The notes: generated from the letters alone by a model not told the origin. A DNA stretch of 64,000 bases from Paenisporosarcina indica (GCF_001939075.1 NZ_MPTA01000001.1:434001-498000), one strand, 5' to 3'. Shown: positions 9,278-19,866, counted from the stretch's first letter. Numbers and translations are program-made.

Positions 9278-10057
9278 ATGAACTTATTAGATAAAACTAG
9301 AAAAATTAATTCGATGCTTCAAGCATCAGCTGGAAAAGCGGTTAACTTTAAAGAAATGTCTTCAACTCTTAGTAACGTAATTGAATGTAACGTGTTTATC
9401 GTTAGTCGCAAAGGAAAATTACTAGGACATGACATCAATCAAAAAATTGAAAACGAACGCATGATTAAAATGATGGAAGAACGTCAATTCCCTGAAGAAT
9501 ATACAAAAAATCTTTTCAATGTAAATGAAACATCTTCTAACTTAGATGTATACAGCGAACACACTGTATTCCCAATTGAAAACCGTGAACTATTCGAAGA
9601 TGGTTTAACAACCATCGTACCGATTATCGGTGGTGGCGATCGCTTAGGGACATTAATTCTTGGGCGTTTAAAAGACGAGTTCCATGATGATGATTTAATT
9701 CTTGGTGAATACGGCGCTACTGTTGTTGGGATGGAAATTCTACGTGAAAAATCAGAGCAAATTGAAGTTGAAGCACGTACGAAAGCTGTTGTTCAAATGG
9801 CAATCAACTCATTATCTTACAGTGAGTTAGAAGCAATTGAACACATTTTCGAAGAACTTGACGGCAGTGAAGGTTTACTAGTAGCTTCTAAAATTGCAGA
9901 TCGTGTAGGAATAACACGTTCTGTAATCGTAAATGCTCTTCGTAAATTAGAAAGTGCTGGTGTAATTGAATCTCGTTCTTTAGGAATGAAAGGTACGTAC
10001 ATTAAAGTATTAAATGATAAATTCTTAAACGAATTGGCGCAATTAAAATTAAAATAA
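9278..10057 (+). CDS. codY: GTP- and branched-chain-amino-acid-sensing repressor CodY
   Basis: The global regulator of stationary-phase and nutritional genes in Bacilli. It is 259 residues: an N-terminal GAF domain that binds isoleucine/valine and a C-terminal winged helix. The DNA-binding helix region reads [20 protein letters not shown] and lies at about residues 203-222. The start has a clear AGGAGG. It follows hslU, the classic xerC-hslV-hslU-codY order, and a strong terminator ends the unit. In B. subtilis the flagellar operon begins next; here the next gene is rpsB. Confidence 0.98.
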   Translation: MNLLDKTRKINSMLQASAGKAVNFKEMSSTLSNVIECNVFIVSRKGKLLGHDINQKIENERMIKMMEERQFPEEYTKNLFNVNETSSNLDVYSEHTVFPIENRELFEDGLTTIVPIIGGGDRLGTLILGRLKDEFHDDDLILGEYGATVVGMEILREKSEQIEVEARTKAVVQMAINSLSYSELEAIEHIFEELDGSEGLLVASKIADRVGITRSVIVNALRKLESAGVIESRSLGMKGTYIKVLNDKFLNELAQLKLK

Positions 10058-10070
10058 GTTAATACTAGAG

Positions 10071-10101
10071 ACCACAAAGAAAAAATCTTTGTGGTTTTTT
10101 T
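10071..10101 (+). terminator. Terminator after codY
   Basis: ACCACAAAGA (10071-10080) pairs perfectly with TCTTTGTGGT (10086-10095), five-base loop, followed by a T-run. Confidence 0.95.
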
Positions 10102-10129
10102 GTTTTTGAAAATATAAAATTCGGGTTTA

Positions 10130-10445
10130 CCACGAATCCAGTGTTCAAAGCTTTTTCCTAACCTAAATAGAGTGGACTGAAAAAGGTCACCATTATAGAC
10201 TGAACTAAATATTCCCTAAAATAACGCCGCTACGATTTGTGGATGCCTCCAACGAGAAGGCAGGCATAAAACGACTGCCAGTCTTCTCGCTCTGGCTACC
10301 ACTCGAACTTAGTAAGCAGTGGGAAGTCGAAAGTTCATCATCGACCGATTGTTCGCTAAAGGAAAATATCTATTCTCTGGTTGCCAAAACCAAAATTACT
10401 ATTCACATTTAGGCATCAAGGCATCCATAGCGACCTGCGAATCCG
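10130..10445 (+). repeat. Dispersed structured intergenic repeat, copy A
   Basis: This gene-free stretch between codY and rpsB is related along its length to 50090-50527 and, in its first half, to 35930-36106. Shared blocks include TTGTGGATGCC, CTGCCAGTCTTCTCGCT, GGCTACCA, CATCGACCGATTGT and AGCGACCT. It contains two conserved hairpins. One is formed by CGAGAAG with CTTCTCG around an inner GGCAG/CTGCC, enclosed by TGG-GCC/GGC-CCA. The second is formed by GTCGA with TCGAC (10326-10345). The rest of the 620-base gap, to 10677, holds the rpsB promoter and leader. No protein-coding frame fits, and no terminal repeats or transposase were found. Confidence 0.75.
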
Positions 10446-10530
10446 AAAGAAAGTGACAGTGATCATTAGCAGTTTTCAATCACAATAAAGAACTTGGTAT
10501 CATTTCGTTAGATTTTTTCTGCAATATCAC

Positions 10531-10559
10531 TTGCAGTATCGCTCTAGATATGGTATATT
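10531..10559 (+). promoter_or_regulatory. Probable SigA promoter of rpsB
   Basis: TTGCAG (10531-10536), 17-base spacer, TATATT (10554-10559). About 118 bases of leader remain before rpsB, including the palindrome TTAACTCGTTAA near 10607. Leaders of this length are used for autoregulation by S2 in some bacteria, but I cannot match a known S2 leader here. Confidence 0.55.
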
Positions 10560-10677
10560 TTCAAATGGTGTTATCACACACGTATTTGGATAGTGACAAG
10601 TGGTCCTTAACTCGTTAAGGTCTTGAGCACTAGTTGAAGAATACGGAGGAAAAAAACCATATCAGGAGGAACAAAAC

Positions 10678-11391
10678 ATGTCTGTAATATCTATGAAACA
10701 ATTACTTGAAGCTGGTGTACACTTTGGTCACCAAACTCGTCGCTGGAACCCGAAAATGAAAAAATATATTTTCGTGGAACGTAACGGAATCTACATCATC
10801 GATCTACAAAAAACGGTTAAGAAGTTAGAGGAAGCTTATGACTTCATGCGCCAAGTTGGAGCAGATGGTGGTAAAGTACTTTTCGTTGGTACGAAAAAAC
10901 AAGCACAAGAAGCAATTAAAGATGAAGCAGAACGTTCAGGAATGTACTATGTTAACCAACGTTGGTTAGGTGGTACACTTACAAACTTCGGAACGATTCA
11001 AAAACGTGTTAATCGTTTAAAAGCAATCGAAAAAATGGAAGAAGACGGTACATTCACTGTACTTCCTAAAAAAGAAGTTGTTCAACTTAAAAAAGAACAT
11101 GAACGTCTTGTTAAATTCCTAGGCGGTATTCGCGACATGAAGGGTGTTCCGGACGTAATGTTCATCGTTGACCCACGCAAAGAGCGTATTGCTGTTGCTG
11201 AAGCGATTAAACTGAACATTCCTATCGTTGGAATTGTTGATACAAACTGTGATCCAGATGAAATCGACTATGTAATCCCAGCAAACGATGATGCTATCCG
11301 TGCCGTTAAATTATTAACTGGTAAAATGGCTGATGCGTTACTTGAATCAAAACAAGGTGAAGAAGAATCTCCAGCTGAAGCTGCTGAGTAA
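10678..11391 (+). CDS. rpsB: 30S ribosomal protein S2
   Basis: Full-length S2 (237 residues), beginning [27 protein letters not shown]. The signature [12 protein letters not shown] and the [11 protein letters not shown] block are typical. The C-terminus is the usual acidic tail ([11 protein letters not shown]). S2 joins the small subunit late and helps bind S1-like factors and mRNA. The start has AGGAGG with proper spacing. It is followed by a terminator and then tsf; the rpsB-tsf order is nearly universal in bacteria. The terminator in between probably lets S2 be made at a different level from EF-Ts. Confidence 0.98.
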   Translation: MSVISMKQLLEAGVHFGHQTRRWNPKMKKYIFVERNGIYIIDLQKTVKKLEEAYDFMRQVGADGGKVLFVGTKKQAQEAIKDEAERSGMYYVNQRWLGGTLTNFGTIQKRVNRLKAIEKMEEDGTFTVLPKKEVVQLKKEHERLVKFLGGIRDMKGVPDVMFIVDPRKERIAVAEAIKLNIPIVGIVDTNCDPDEIDYVIPANDDAIRAVKLLTGKMADALLESKQGEEESPAEAAE

Positions 11392-11407
11392 TTCACACGT
11401 ATGTTAC

Positions 11408-11444
11408 AGGTGATAAGCGGCTAAACCCCTTATCACCTTTTTTT
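11408..11444 (+). terminator. Terminator or attenuator between rpsB and tsf
   Basis: AGGTGATAAG (11408-11417) pairs perfectly with CTTATCACCT (11429-11438) and is followed by seven T's. As no clear promoter precedes tsf, it is probably read through in part. Confidence 0.9.
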
Positions 11445-11487
11445 GAGAAATCAGGCAGAGTTGATACTTGAATAGGAGGAAACAACA

Positions 11488-12378
11488 ATGACAGTAGCAG
11501 TTACAGCACAAATGGTAAAAGAACTACGTGAAAAAACAGGCGCAGGTATGATGGATTGTAAAAAAGCCCTAGTTGAAGTAAACGGAGACATGGAAGCAGC
11601 GTTAGACTTTTTACGTGAAAAAGGCCTTTCAAGTGCAGCTAAGAAAGCAGACCGTATTGCAGCGGAAGGCACAACTTCAATCTTGGTCCAAGGCAATGAA
11701 GCGATTCTACTTGAAGTGAATGCTGAAACAGATTTCGTTGCTAAAAACGAAGGATTCCAAACGTTGGTTAAAGAATTAGCTGAGCACTTATTAGCTACAA
11801 AACCAGCAACTGTTGAAGAAGCTACAGCTTCTACAATGCCTAATGGTCTAAATGTTGCAGACCATATTTCAAATGCGATTGCAAAAATTGGTGAAAAACT
11901 TTCATTACGCCGTTTTGTAATTCGTACAAAAACGGATAGCGATGCTTTCGGTCCTTACCTACACATGGGTGGACGTATTGGGGTTCTTGTAACACTTGAA
12001 GGTTCTTCTGATGCGCAAGCTGCTAAAGATATTGCGATGCACGTTGCTGCTTTGAACCCTACTTATATTTCCCGCGACGAAGTTTCTGAAGAAGAAGTAG
12101 ACCGCGAACGTAAAATCTTAACAGAGCAAGCATTAAACGAAGGCAAACCAGAAAACATTGTTGCTAAAATGGTAGAAGGCCGCCTTGGGAAATTTTTCGA
12201 AGACGTTTGTTTACTTGATCAAACATTCGTTAAAAATTCAGATCAAAAAGTTCGTGATTTCGTGAAATCAACGGGCGGTACTGTAACTGAATTCGTACGT
12301 TACAGTGTTGGTGAAGGAATTGAAAAACGCGAAGACAACTTCGCTGAAGAAGTAATGAGCCAAGTTAACAAGGGGTAA
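11488..12378 (+). CDS. tsf: Translation elongation factor Ts
   Basis: Nucleotide-exchange factor that recycles EF-Tu from the GDP to the GTP form. It is 296 residues and starts [28 protein letters not shown], the N-terminal UBA-like domain with the [12 protein letters not shown] signature. The second EF-Ts signature [10 protein letters not shown]-like segment ([15 protein letters not shown]) lies near residue 75. The start has AGGAGG. It follows rpsB after a terminator and precedes pyrH by 130 bases, which include another terminator. Confidence 0.98.
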   Translation: MTVAVTAQMVKELREKTGAGMMDCKKALVEVNGDMEAALDFLREKGLSSAAKKADRIAAEGTTSILVQGNEAILLEVNAETDFVAKNEGFQTLVKELAEHLLATKPATVEEATASTMPNGLNVADHISNAIAKIGEKLSLRRFVIRTKTDSDAFGPYLHMGGRIGVLVTLEGSSDAQAAKDIAMHVAALNPTYISRDEVSEEEVDRERKILTEQALNEGKPENIVAKMVEGRLGKFFEDVCLLDQTFVKNSDQKVRDFVKSTGGTVTEFVRYSVGEGIEKREDNFAEEVMSQVNKG

Positions 12379-12451
12379 ATAATAGCAGAAGGAAAGTTTA
12401 TTTTTCTGCCATTTACTTGAATTCCAACAAATAAATAAGTGATTTACAATG

Positions 12452-12480
12452 GGGAGCACGATTTTGTGTTCCCTATTTTT
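12452..12480 (+). terminator. Terminator after tsf
   Basis: GGGAGCAC (12452-12459) pairs with GTGTTCCC (12466-12473), one G-T pair, with a six-base loop and a T-run. Confidence 0.75.
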
Positions 12481-12508
12481 AAAGAAAAATCTGTGATGGA
12501 GGCTACCC

Positions 12509-13234
12509 ATGAGCGAACCTAAATACAAACGAGTCGTGTTAAAATTAAGCGGAGAAGCTTTAGCTGGAGAACAAGGCTTTGGTTTATCCCCGGAAATTAT
12601 AATGTCTGTTGCAGAGCAAGTGAAAGAAGTAGTTGATTTAGGTGTCGAGGTTGCCGTTGTAGTTGGTGGTGGAAATATCTGGCGCGGAAAAATAGGTAGT
12701 GAAATGGGTATGGACCGTGCAACTGCGGACTATATGGGCATGTTAGCTACTGTAATGAACTCTTTGGCACTACAAGATTCGCTTGAAAAGTCTGGCATTC
12801 AAACACGCGTACAATCTTCTATCGAAATGCGACAAGTAGCTGAGCCATACATTCGTAGAAAAGCGATACGTCATTTAGAGAAGAAACGTGTTGTTATTTT
12901 TGCGGCAGGAACAGGTAATCCTTATTTTTCTACAGATACAACTGCGGCTTTACGTGCTGCAGAAATTGAAGCAGATGTCATTTTAATGGGCAAAAATAAT
13001 GTTGATGGTGTTTATTCGGATGATCCAAAAACAAATAAAGATGCAGTTAAGTATGACACGTTATCTTTCCTGGAAGTAATTCAGCAAGGGTTACAAGTAA
13101 TGGATTCAACGGCTTCAACTCTATGTATGGACAATGATATCCCGCTCATAGTATTCTCGATTATGGAGAATGGTAATATAAAACGTGCTGTTTTAGGTGA
13201 AACTATCGGTACAATTGTTAGGAGGAATACGTAA
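12509..13234 (+). CDS. pyrH: UMP kinase (bacterial hexameric type)
   Basis: Phosphorylates UMP to UDP for pyrimidine nucleotide synthesis. A 241-residue amino-acid-kinase fold protein, with KLSGEALAG at the start, the glycine-rich [10 protein letters not shown] loop and the D-rich [13 protein letters not shown] nucleotide region. The start has GGAGG. The stop overlaps the frr start by one base (TAATG), so the two genes are translationally coupled, as in most bacteria. Confidence 0.98.
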   Translation: MSEPKYKRVVLKLSGEALAGEQGFGLSPEIIMSVAEQVKEVVDLGVEVAVVVGGGNIWRGKIGSEMGMDRATADYMGMLATVMNSLALQDSLEKSGIQTRVQSSIEMRQVAEPYIRRKAIRHLEKKRVVIFAAGTGNPYFSTDTTAALRAAEIEADVILMGKNNVDGVYSDDPKTNKDAVKYDTLSFLEVIQQGLQVMDSTASTLCMDNDIPLIVFSIMENGNIKRAVLGETIGTIVRRNT

Positions 13235-13791
13235 TGTCGAAACAAGTGATTGATCAGACAAAAGAAAGAATGACTAAAGCGATCCAAGCTTTAAGCCGAG
13301 AGTTATCAACAATTCGAGCAGGTCGTGCAAGTTCTTCATTGTTAGACAAAATTACAGTTGATTATTATGGCTCACCAACGCCAATCAATCAAATTGCAGG
13401 AATTGCTACACCTGAAGCTAGACTGTTGACGATTCAACCTTATGATAAGACAGCTTTAGGTGATATTGAAAAAGCGATTCAAAAATCTGATCTTGGCATA
13501 ACGCCAACGAATGATGGATCAATTATTCGAATTGCAATCCCTGCATTGACGGAAGAGCGTCGTAAAGATTTAGTGAAACTTGTTAAAAAAGAAGCAGAAG
13601 AAGCTAAAGTAGGGATACGTAACATTCGTCGTGATTCAAATGAAGAATTAAAAAAATTAGAGAAGAAAAATGAAATCACTGAAGATGATTTACGTGGATT
13701 CTCTGAAGACGTTCAAAAATTAACAGATGATCATATCATTCAAATTGATCAAGTAGCGAAAGACAAAGAAAAAGAAATCTTATCAGTTTAA
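13234..13791 (+). CDS. frr: Ribosome recycling factor
   Basis: Splits post-termination ribosomes together with EF-G. It is 185 residues, the standard length, with the tRNA-like two-domain fold. Characteristic segments are [33 protein letters not shown] and the C-terminal helix [20 protein letters not shown]. Its start codon shares a base with the pyrH stop codon. A strong terminator follows, closing the tsf-pyrH-frr block. Confidence 0.98.
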   Translation: MSKQVIDQTKERMTKAIQALSRELSTIRAGRASSSLLDKITVDYYGSPTPINQIAGIATPEARLLTIQPYDKTALGDIEKAIQKSDLGITPTNDGSIIRIAIPALTEERRKDLVKLVKKEAEEAKVGIRNIRRDSNEELKKLEKKNEITEDDLRGFSEDVQKLTDDHIIQIDQVAKDKEKEILSV

Positions 13792-13814
13792 GATTTCGAA
13801 CTTTTCCTCTTACC

Positions 13815-13848
13815 AGACGTCCCTATTTATTAGGACGTCTTTTTTTTG
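13815..13848 (+). terminator. Terminator after frr
   Basis: AGACGTCC (13815-13822) pairs with GGACGTCT (13833-13840), followed by a run of eight T's. Confidence 0.95.
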
Positions 13849-13930
13849 CTTGAAAGCAGAAAATCCCATCGAATTTTGATATGATAAGAAAGACAACATT
13901 CCGATAAGCACGTAAAGTGGAGGACGAAAG

Positions 13931-14725
13931 ATGTTACATAAACTCATTCGGAGAAAATCCGAACGACAAAATCAATCGCTTGCTGAGCGAATTTCACTAT
14001 CTAAAAAAGAGCAGATTCCTGGTCATATTGCAATTATCATGGACGGCAATGGGAGATGGGCTAAAAAACGAGCACTCCCTCGTATAGCTGGTCATCATGA
14101 AGGAATGAAGACGGTCCGGAAAGTTACGTTGCTAGCAAATGAATTAGGAGTAAAAGTCTTAACAGTTTACGCGTTTTCTACAGAAAATTGGAAACGTCCC
14201 AAACTTGAAGTCGATTTTCTAATGCGTTTACCGGAAGAGTTCTTGGGGACCTACCTTCCAGAACTTATTGAAAAAAATGTGCGAGTCGTTATGATGGGTG
14301 AAAATGATACTTTGCCGCGCCATACGCAAGAAGCTGTTCGAAAAGCTATGATCGCCACAAAAGATAACACAGGTTTAGTGCTTAATTTTGCTTTGAACTA
14401 TGGAAGCCGTGCTGAAATTGCACATGCGATGCAAACTATTGCACTTCAAGTAAAAGAAGGAAAACTTGATCCTAGTGACATTAATGAGAACCTAATCTCT
14501 GAGCATTTAATGACTTGTGATCTACCAGAACCTGATTTACTCATTCGAACGAGTGGAGAGGTGCGTTTGAGTAACTTTATGTTATGGCAACTTGCCTATA
14601 CTGAGTTTTGGTTTACGGATACTCTATGGCCAGATTTTGATGATCACTGCTTACTTGATGCAGTAGAGAGTTATCAAAGTCGGAATCGTCGCTATGGAGG
14701 TTTGAAGGGAGAAGAAAAAAATTGA
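13931..14725 (+). CDS. uppS: Undecaprenyl diphosphate synthase
   Basis: Makes the C55 undecaprenyl diphosphate carrier for cell-wall synthesis by adding isopentenyl diphosphate units to farnesyl diphosphate. The cis-prenyltransferase motif IIMDGNGRWAKKR has the catalytic Asp at residue 38. The late conserved block LIRTSGEVRLSNFMLWQLAYTE is intact, with Val in place of the more usual Gln after GE. At 264 residues it has a normal length with a short charged N-terminal extension. It overlaps cdsA by four bases, beginning a four-gene lipid/isoprenoid unit (uppS, cdsA, dxr, rseP). Confidence 0.97.
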   Translation: MLHKLIRRKSERQNQSLAERISLSKKEQIPGHIAIIMDGNGRWAKKRALPRIAGHHEGMKTVRKVTLLANELGVKVLTVYAFSTENWKRPKLEVDFLMRLPEEFLGTYLPELIEKNVRVVMMGENDTLPRHTQEAVRKAMIATKDNTGLVLNFALNYGSRAEIAHAMQTIALQVKEGKLDPSDINENLISEHLMTCDLPEPDLLIRTSGEVRLSNFMLWQLAYTEFWFTDTLWPDFDDHCLLDAVESYQSRNRRYGGLKGEEKN

Positions 14726-15516
14726 AACAACGCATTATTACAGCTGTAATCGCAGCCGCCTTATTTATTCCAATCGTTATTTGGGGTGGACTTCCGTTTA
14801 CACTGCTCGTTTATGCACTGGCAGCTGTTGGGCTGTTCGAAATTCTTCGAATGAAAGGTCATTCGATTTATTCTGTTCATGGTTTTATTACGTTAATTGC
14901 GCTGTTTATAATAGTAACGCCGAACAAGTGGGCAGCATTATTACTAGAAACAACTGGGTATACCAAAATAGAATTAGCACTAATTGCAGTACTTTTATTA
15001 TTATCTTATACTGTCTTAGTTAAAAATCGCTTCACTTTTGAAGACGCCGCATTTTCCATATTAGGCGCACTTTACGTAGGGATTGGATTCTTCTACTTCA
15101 TTGAAACTCGTGTAGCGGGTATTGACTATGTGATTTTTGCGTTGGTAATCGTTTGGACAACTGATTCAGGTGCATACTTCACAGGAAAGAAATTCGGGAA
15201 AAAGAAATTGTGGCCAGATATTTCTCCAAATAAAACCGTTGAAGGATTTGTCGGGGGGATTGCATATGCAATAATTGCCGCATTAATTTTCCAATGGATT
15301 TCTCCAATAAGTTCTTCATATTTCCTATTGGTCGTGGTAACGATCGTAGTGTCCGTCTTTGGACAAATCGGAGATTTAGTTCAATCTGCACTTAAGCGAC
15401 ATTACAACGTAAAAGATTCAGGAAACATATTGCCTGGTCATGGTGGGATACTAGATCGTTTCGATAGCCTATTATTTGTGTTACCACTTTTACATTTCTT
15501 GCATTTTATTGGTTAA
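14722..15516 (+). CDS. cdsA: Phosphatidate cytidylyltransferase (CDP-diglyceride synthase)
   Basis: Makes CDP-diacylglycerol from phosphatidic acid and CTP, the common precursor of phosphatidylglycerol and other phospholipids. A 264-residue polytopic membrane protein with about eight hydrophobic spans. The family signature is near the end, in GQIGDLVQSALKRH and KDSGNILPGHGGILDRFDS. It starts with TTG overlapping the uppS stop codon, with GGGAGAAG upstream. Its product is the substrate of PgsA, encoded further right in this window at 56.2 kb. Confidence 0.96.
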   Translation: MKQRIITAVIAAALFIPIVIWGGLPFTLLVYALAAVGLFEILRMKGHSIYSVHGFITLIALFIIVTPNKWAALLLETTGYTKIELALIAVLLLLSYTVLVKNRFTFEDAAFSILGALYVGIGFFYFIETRVAGIDYVIFALVIVWTTDSGAYFTGKKFGKKKLWPDISPNKTVEGFVGGIAYAIIAALIFQWISPISSSYFLLVVVTIVVSVFGQIGDLVQSALKRHYNVKDSGNILPGHGGILDRFDSLLFVLPLLHFLHFIG

Positions 15517-15532
15517 GGAGATATAAGCGTTC

Positions 15533-16681
15533 ATGACAAAACATATTAGTTTATTAGGGGCAACAGGTTCAATCGGAATTCAAACATTAGATATCTTAAG
15601 AGAACACCCTCAAGAATTTGAACTTGTAGCATTTTCTGCAGGACGAAACATAGAAAAAACGAGTGAAATTATCCGCGAATTTATGCCTTCACTAGTCTCG
15701 GTACAAGATGAAAAAGATGCAATTCTATTAAAAAAGGAATTTCCAAGCATTGAACTTGCATATGGTAGCAAGGGATTAGTAGATGTAGCGACACATCCAG
15801 GATCATCTGTCCTAGTGAATGCTGTACTAGGGAGTGTTGGATTAGAATCAACTTTAGCTGCTATCAAACAGCAAAAAACCATTGCGTTAGCGAATAAAGA
15901 AACCCTTGTGACAGCTGGTCATCTTGTAATGGCGGCTGCAGCAAAATACAAGGCTCCTATTCTGCCAGTGGATAGTGAGCATTCTGCACTTTTCCAATCG
16001 ATGAATGGAGAGAAACGAAACCAAATCAGCCGCTTAATATTAACGGCTTCTGGAGGAAGTTTCCGAGATCGCTCTCGTAAAGATTTAGAACAAGTGACCA
16101 TACAAGATGCATTAAACCATCCCAATTGGTCCATGGGTGCCAAAATTACAATCGACTCTGCTACAATGATGAACAAAGGGTTAGAAGTGATTGAAGCACA
16201 GGTATTATTTGATATGGCGTACGACGACATAGAAGTCGTTTTACATCGCGAAAGTATCATACACTCGATGGTTGAGTTCCATGACACGAGCGTCATGGCA
16301 CAACTTGGTACGCCTGATATGCGAGTGCCGATTCAATACGCACTATCTTATCCCGATCGATTGCCAAGGAGTCATGCAAAACGATTAAATCTTGTAGAAA
16401 TTGGGAAGCTTCATTTTGAAGAAATGAATTTTGAGCGTTTCCACGCATTACAACTTGCATATGATGCTGGACGAGCAGGCGGGTCAATGACAACCGTATT
16501 AAATGCTGCGAATGAAGCAGCTGTTGCTTTATTCTTACAAGAAAAAATACGTTTCTTGAAAATCGAAGAAATCATTGAACGGGCGATGGATAAACATGTG
16601 GTGATTAACAACCCTGATTTGGAAACAATTCTCCACATAGACATGGAAACGAGAAAAGCTGTTCAAAACATGATAAAATGA
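15533..16681 (+). CDS. dxr: 1-deoxy-D-xylulose 5-phosphate reductoisomerase
   Basis: Second step of the MEP isoprenoid pathway: NADPH-dependent conversion of DXP to MEP. It is 382 residues, with the NADPH-binding GATGSIG at residues 9-15, the metal-binding PVDSEHSA segment, and the [14 protein letters not shown] block. The start has AAGGAG. It is in the uppS-cdsA-dxr-rseP order seen in B. subtilis, linking isoprenoid precursor supply to UppS. Confidence 0.97.
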   Translation: MTKHISLLGATGSIGIQTLDILREHPQEFELVAFSAGRNIEKTSEIIREFMPSLVSVQDEKDAILLKKEFPSIELAYGSKGLVDVATHPGSSVLVNAVLGSVGLESTLAAIKQQKTIALANKETLVTAGHLVMAAAAKYKAPILPVDSEHSALFQSMNGEKRNQISRLILTASGGSFRDRSRKDLEQVTIQDALNHPNWSMGAKITIDSATMMNKGLEVIEAQVLFDMAYDDIEVVLHRESIIHSMVEFHDTSVMAQLGTPDMRVPIQYALSYPDRLPRSHAKRLNLVEIGKLHFEEMNFERFHALQLAYDAGRAGGSMTTVLNAANEAAVALFLQEKIRFLKIEEIIERAMDKHVVINNPDLETILHIDMETRKAVQNMIK

Positions 16682-16728
16682 TGACAGATTTAAGCTAACG
16701 ATAATGCTGTTAAAAAAGGTGGGACTAT

Positions 16729-17985
16729 ATGGAGACAACCATTGCGTTTATCATAATATTTGGTTCAATTGTGTTTTTTCATGAACTTGGACATTTCATA
16801 TTTGCAAAACGTGCAGGGATTATGGTGCGCGAATTTGCAATAGGCATGGGCCCAAAAATAATTGGAATTACAAAAAATGAAACTCTCTACACGATTCGCT
16901 TATTGCCTATTGGCGGCTATGTTAGAATGGCAGGAGATGATATGGATTCAGTAGAGTTACAACCTGGATTCCGTGTAGGTCTGATCTTAAATAAAAATGA
17001 AGAAATCATCAAAATCTTCTTGAATCAAAATAACCAGCAACCAGATATGCTATTTTTAGAAACCGAACGTGCTGATTTAGAAAAGGGTTTATGGATTGAA
17101 GGATATGATGAAGAAGAGCGACTTGTTCGTTATTCGGTTTCTCGAGATGCTATGATCGTTGAAAATGGCAAAGAAACATTAATCGCCCCTTATGATCGTA
17201 CATTTAATTCAAAAGCACTTGGAAAACGATCAATGACCATTTTTGCTGGTCCATTGTTTAATTTCATATTAGCTTTCTTTATCTTTTTGATGCTAGGATT
17301 AATCCAGGGTGTCCCAACATATGAACCAATCATCACGGATGTAAATAAGGGTCCAGCAATTGATGCAGGGATGCAATCTGGCGACTTAGTAACGAAAATT
17401 GACGGTAAACCAATTGACACTTGGCAAGAACTCGCAACGACCATTCAAGAAAGTGCGGGTGAACGTTTGTCCTTTGAATTAGTCCGAGACGGTGAAGTAA
17501 TCAATTCAACGATTACACCGGAGCAGGTTGAACGGGACGGTCATACAATGTGGCAAATCGGTGTGTCATACGAAAGTCCAAGGGAAAACAATCCACTCAA
17601 AGCAATCGTATTCGGAGCCGATCAAACGATTTCATGGATTGGGAAAATCTTTGAACTGTTAGGAATGTTAGTTACGGGTCAATTTACAATTGATGCGTTA
17701 TCTGGACCAGTCGGTATTTATAAGGCGACCGAAGAAGTTGCACAATATGGCGTCTTTAACTTGATGAATTGGGCTGCAGTGTTGAGCATTAACTTAGGGA
17801 TCATGAATTTATTGCCTTTACCAGCCCTTGATGGCGGCAGACTGTTGTTCTTCTTATTTGAAGCAATACGAGGTAAACCGATTGATCGCCAAAAAGAGGG
17901 AATGGTCCATTTTGTTGGAATCATGTTATTGATGGTACTCATGGTCGTTGTCACATGGAATGACATACAACGATTTTTCTTTTAA
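16729..17985 (+). CDS. rseP: Site-2 intramembrane zinc metalloprotease RseP/RasP
   Basis: Cleaves membrane-embedded substrates such as anti-sigma factors and signal-peptide remnants. It is 418 residues. The zinc motif HELGH (residues 18-22) lies in the first membrane helix. A PDZ domain occupies about 190-275, and the second active-site motif PLPALDGGRL (LDG) is in the third helix near residue 365. At least four membrane spans are visible. In B. subtilis the orthologue RasP cleaves RsiW and FtsL. It is followed by a 165-base gap before proS. Confidence 0.95.
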   Translation: METTIAFIIIFGSIVFFHELGHFIFAKRAGIMVREFAIGMGPKIIGITKNETLYTIRLLPIGGYVRMAGDDMDSVELQPGFRVGLILNKNEEIIKIFLNQNNQQPDMLFLETERADLEKGLWIEGYDEEERLVRYSVSRDAMIVENGKETLIAPYDRTFNSKALGKRSMTIFAGPLFNFILAFFIFLMLGLIQGVPTYEPIITDVNKGPAIDAGMQSGDLVTKIDGKPIDTWQELATTIQESAGERLSFELVRDGEVINSTITPEQVERDGHTMWQIGVSYESPRENNPLKAIVFGADQTISWIGKIFELLGMLVTGQFTIDALSGPVGIYKATEEVAQYGVFNLMNWAAVLSINLGIMNLLPLPALDGGRLLFFLFEAIRGKPIDRQKEGMVHFVGIMLLMVLMVVVTWNDIQRFFF

Positions 17986-18150
17986 ATAACTGCTATGTTA
18001 TATTTCATTGTTGATTTTTCTTATTTAAAGATATCAAGCAAAAATACGGGCATTCCCGCGGATAGCGGAGCAGTTTTGTGAAATATCAATAGTAGGATTA
18101 AACATAGCCTAAATAATAAATCTACGGATGATTTGAGGAGCTTTTAACTT

Positions 18151-19863
18151 ATGAAACAAAGTCTTACATTTATCCCTACACTTCGAGAAACTCCAGCTGA
18201 TGCAGACGTTAAGTCGCATCAGTTATTGCTGCGTGCAGGGTTTATTCGTCAAAATACTAGTGGAATCTATTCGTTTTTACCTTTAGGAAAACGGGTTCTT
18301 CAAAAAGTGGAGAGCATCGTTCGGGAAGAAATGGATGCGATCAATGGTGTGGAAGTATTAATGCCGGCCATGCAACAAGCCGAGTTATGGCAAGAAACTG
18401 GTAGATGGTATTCTTATGGACCAGAATTAATGCGACTAAAAGATCGACATAATCGTGAATTTGCATTAGGTGCAACTCATGAAGAAGTGATTACATCTTT
18501 ATTGCGCGATGAAATTAAATCGTATAAAAAATTACCACTTACGTTGTACCAAATTCAAACAAAATTCAGAGATGAAAAACGTCCTCGCTTCGGCTTGCTA
18601 CGTGGTCGTGAATTTTTAATGAAAGATGCATATTCTTTCCATGCAACTCGTGAAAGTTTAGATCAAACATATGAAGATATGGTACAAGCGTACACAAATA
18701 TTTTCACACGTCTCGGTTTGAACTTCCGTGCGGTCATTGCTGATTCAGGTGCAATCGGTGGGAAAGATACGCATGAATTCATGGTGCTTTCTGAAATTGG
18801 CGAAGATACAATTGCCTATTCTGATGCATCCGACTTTGCAGCAAATATTGAAATGGCTGAAGTGAATGTGGCTTATGAAACCTCAACAGAAGAATTAAAA
18901 GAAGTTGAAAAAATTGCAACACCGGATCAAAAAACAATTAACCAAATTGCATCGTTCTTGAATGTCCAAGCTGATCGATGCATTAAGACACTTGTTTTCA
19001 ATGTGGACGGGGAATTAGTTTTAGTCCTAGCTCGCGGTGATCACGAAATTAATGACATTAAAGTGAAAAATGCATTAAAAGCGAAAGTGGTTGAGTTAGC
19101 AACTGATGAAGAAATTAGAAACTTAATGCAATGCGAAGTAGGTTCATTAGGTCCTGTGAAGATACCTGTCGGGGTTAAAATCATTGCAGATCGCGCAGTA
19201 GCGGCGATACGTAACGGTGTAGCAGGTGCAAATGAAACTGGATTCCATTTACTAAATGTCAATCCGGACCGTGACTTTGGAGTAAATCAATACGAAGATT
19301 TACGTTTCATTATGGAAGGTGATCCTTCGCCAGACGGTAACGGCACGATTGTTTTTGCTAAAGGAATTGAAGTTGGTCATGTATTTAAATTAGGCACGAC
19401 CTATTCAGAGCCTATGAACGGTACTTTCTTAGATGACAATGGTCGCTCACAACCATTTATTATGGGATGTTATGGCATTGGTGTATCACGTGTAATGGCC
19501 GCAGTAGCGGAACAGTTCCAAGATGAAAAAGGGTTTGTTTGGCCAAAGGCTGTTGCACCATACGATGTTCATTTAGTACCTGTGAATACAAAAGATGATG
19601 CACAAGTTGCTCTTGCTGATGATTTATATAAACTGATGAAATCATATCGATACGATGTCCTATTTGATGATCGTGCAGAGCGAGCAGGCGTGAAATTTGC
19701 AGACTCTGATTTAATTGGACTACCAATTCGAATTACAGTCGGTAAAAAAGCAGTTGAAGGATTAGTTGAAGTTAAAATTCGTAAAACTGGCGAAACCTTT
19801 GAATGGAAAAAAGAAGAGATCCTTAATCATCTTCAAACGTTCTTTTCGTCTTTAGACAATTAA
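18151..19863 (+). CDS. proS: Prolyl-tRNA synthetase (bacterial type, with editing domain)
   Basis: Charges tRNA-Pro. It is a 570-residue class II synthetase. The motif 2 region is [27 protein letters not shown]-like, and motif 3 is [13 protein letters not shown]. Between motifs 2 and 3 (about residues 225-405) is the inserted editing domain that removes mischarged alanine. It has the C-terminal anticodon-binding domain and lacks the archaeal-type zinc domain. The start has GAGGAG. No T-box leader was seen upstream, although Bacilli sometimes control proS that way. A terminator follows. Confidence 0.97.
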   Translation: MKQSLTFIPTLRETPADADVKSHQLLLRAGFIRQNTSGIYSFLPLGKRVLQKVESIVREEMDAINGVEVLMPAMQQAELWQETGRWYSYGPELMRLKDRHNREFALGATHEEVITSLLRDEIKSYKKLPLTLYQIQTKFRDEKRPRFGLLRGREFLMKDAYSFHATRESLDQTYEDMVQAYTNIFTRLGLNFRAVIADSGAIGGKDTHEFMVLSEIGEDTIAYSDASDFAANIEMAEVNVAYETSTEELKEVEKIATPDQKTINQIASFLNVQADRCIKTLVFNVDGELVLVLARGDHEINDIKVKNALKAKVVELATDEEIRNLMQCEVGSLGPVKIPVGVKIIADRAVAAIRNGVAGANETGFHLLNVNPDRDFGVNQYEDLRFIMEGDPSPDGNGTIVFAKGIEVGHVFKLGTTYSEPMNGTFLDDNGRSQPFIMGCYGIGVSRVMAAVAEQFQDEKGFVWPKAVAPYDVHLVPVNTKDDAQVALADDLYKLMKSYRYDVLFDDRAERAGVKFADSDLIGLPIRITVGKKAVEGLVEVKIRKTGETFEWKKEEILNHLQTFFSSLDN

Positions 19864-19866
19864 TCA

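Noticed and set aside
10130-10445. Repeat copy A as an insertion sequence or CRISPR remnant
   Set aside because: No transposase, terminal inverted repeat, target duplication or regular spacer pattern is visible.
14523-14620. Possible inactivating change in UppS (Val for Gln after RTSGE)
   Set aside because: The catalytic Asp and the flanking RTSG and RLSNF residues are intact, so a single substitution is not evidence of loss of function.
17986-18150. Possible T-box leader before proS
   Set aside because: No T-box sequence, specifier loop or antiterminator/terminator pair is recognisable in this 165-base gap.
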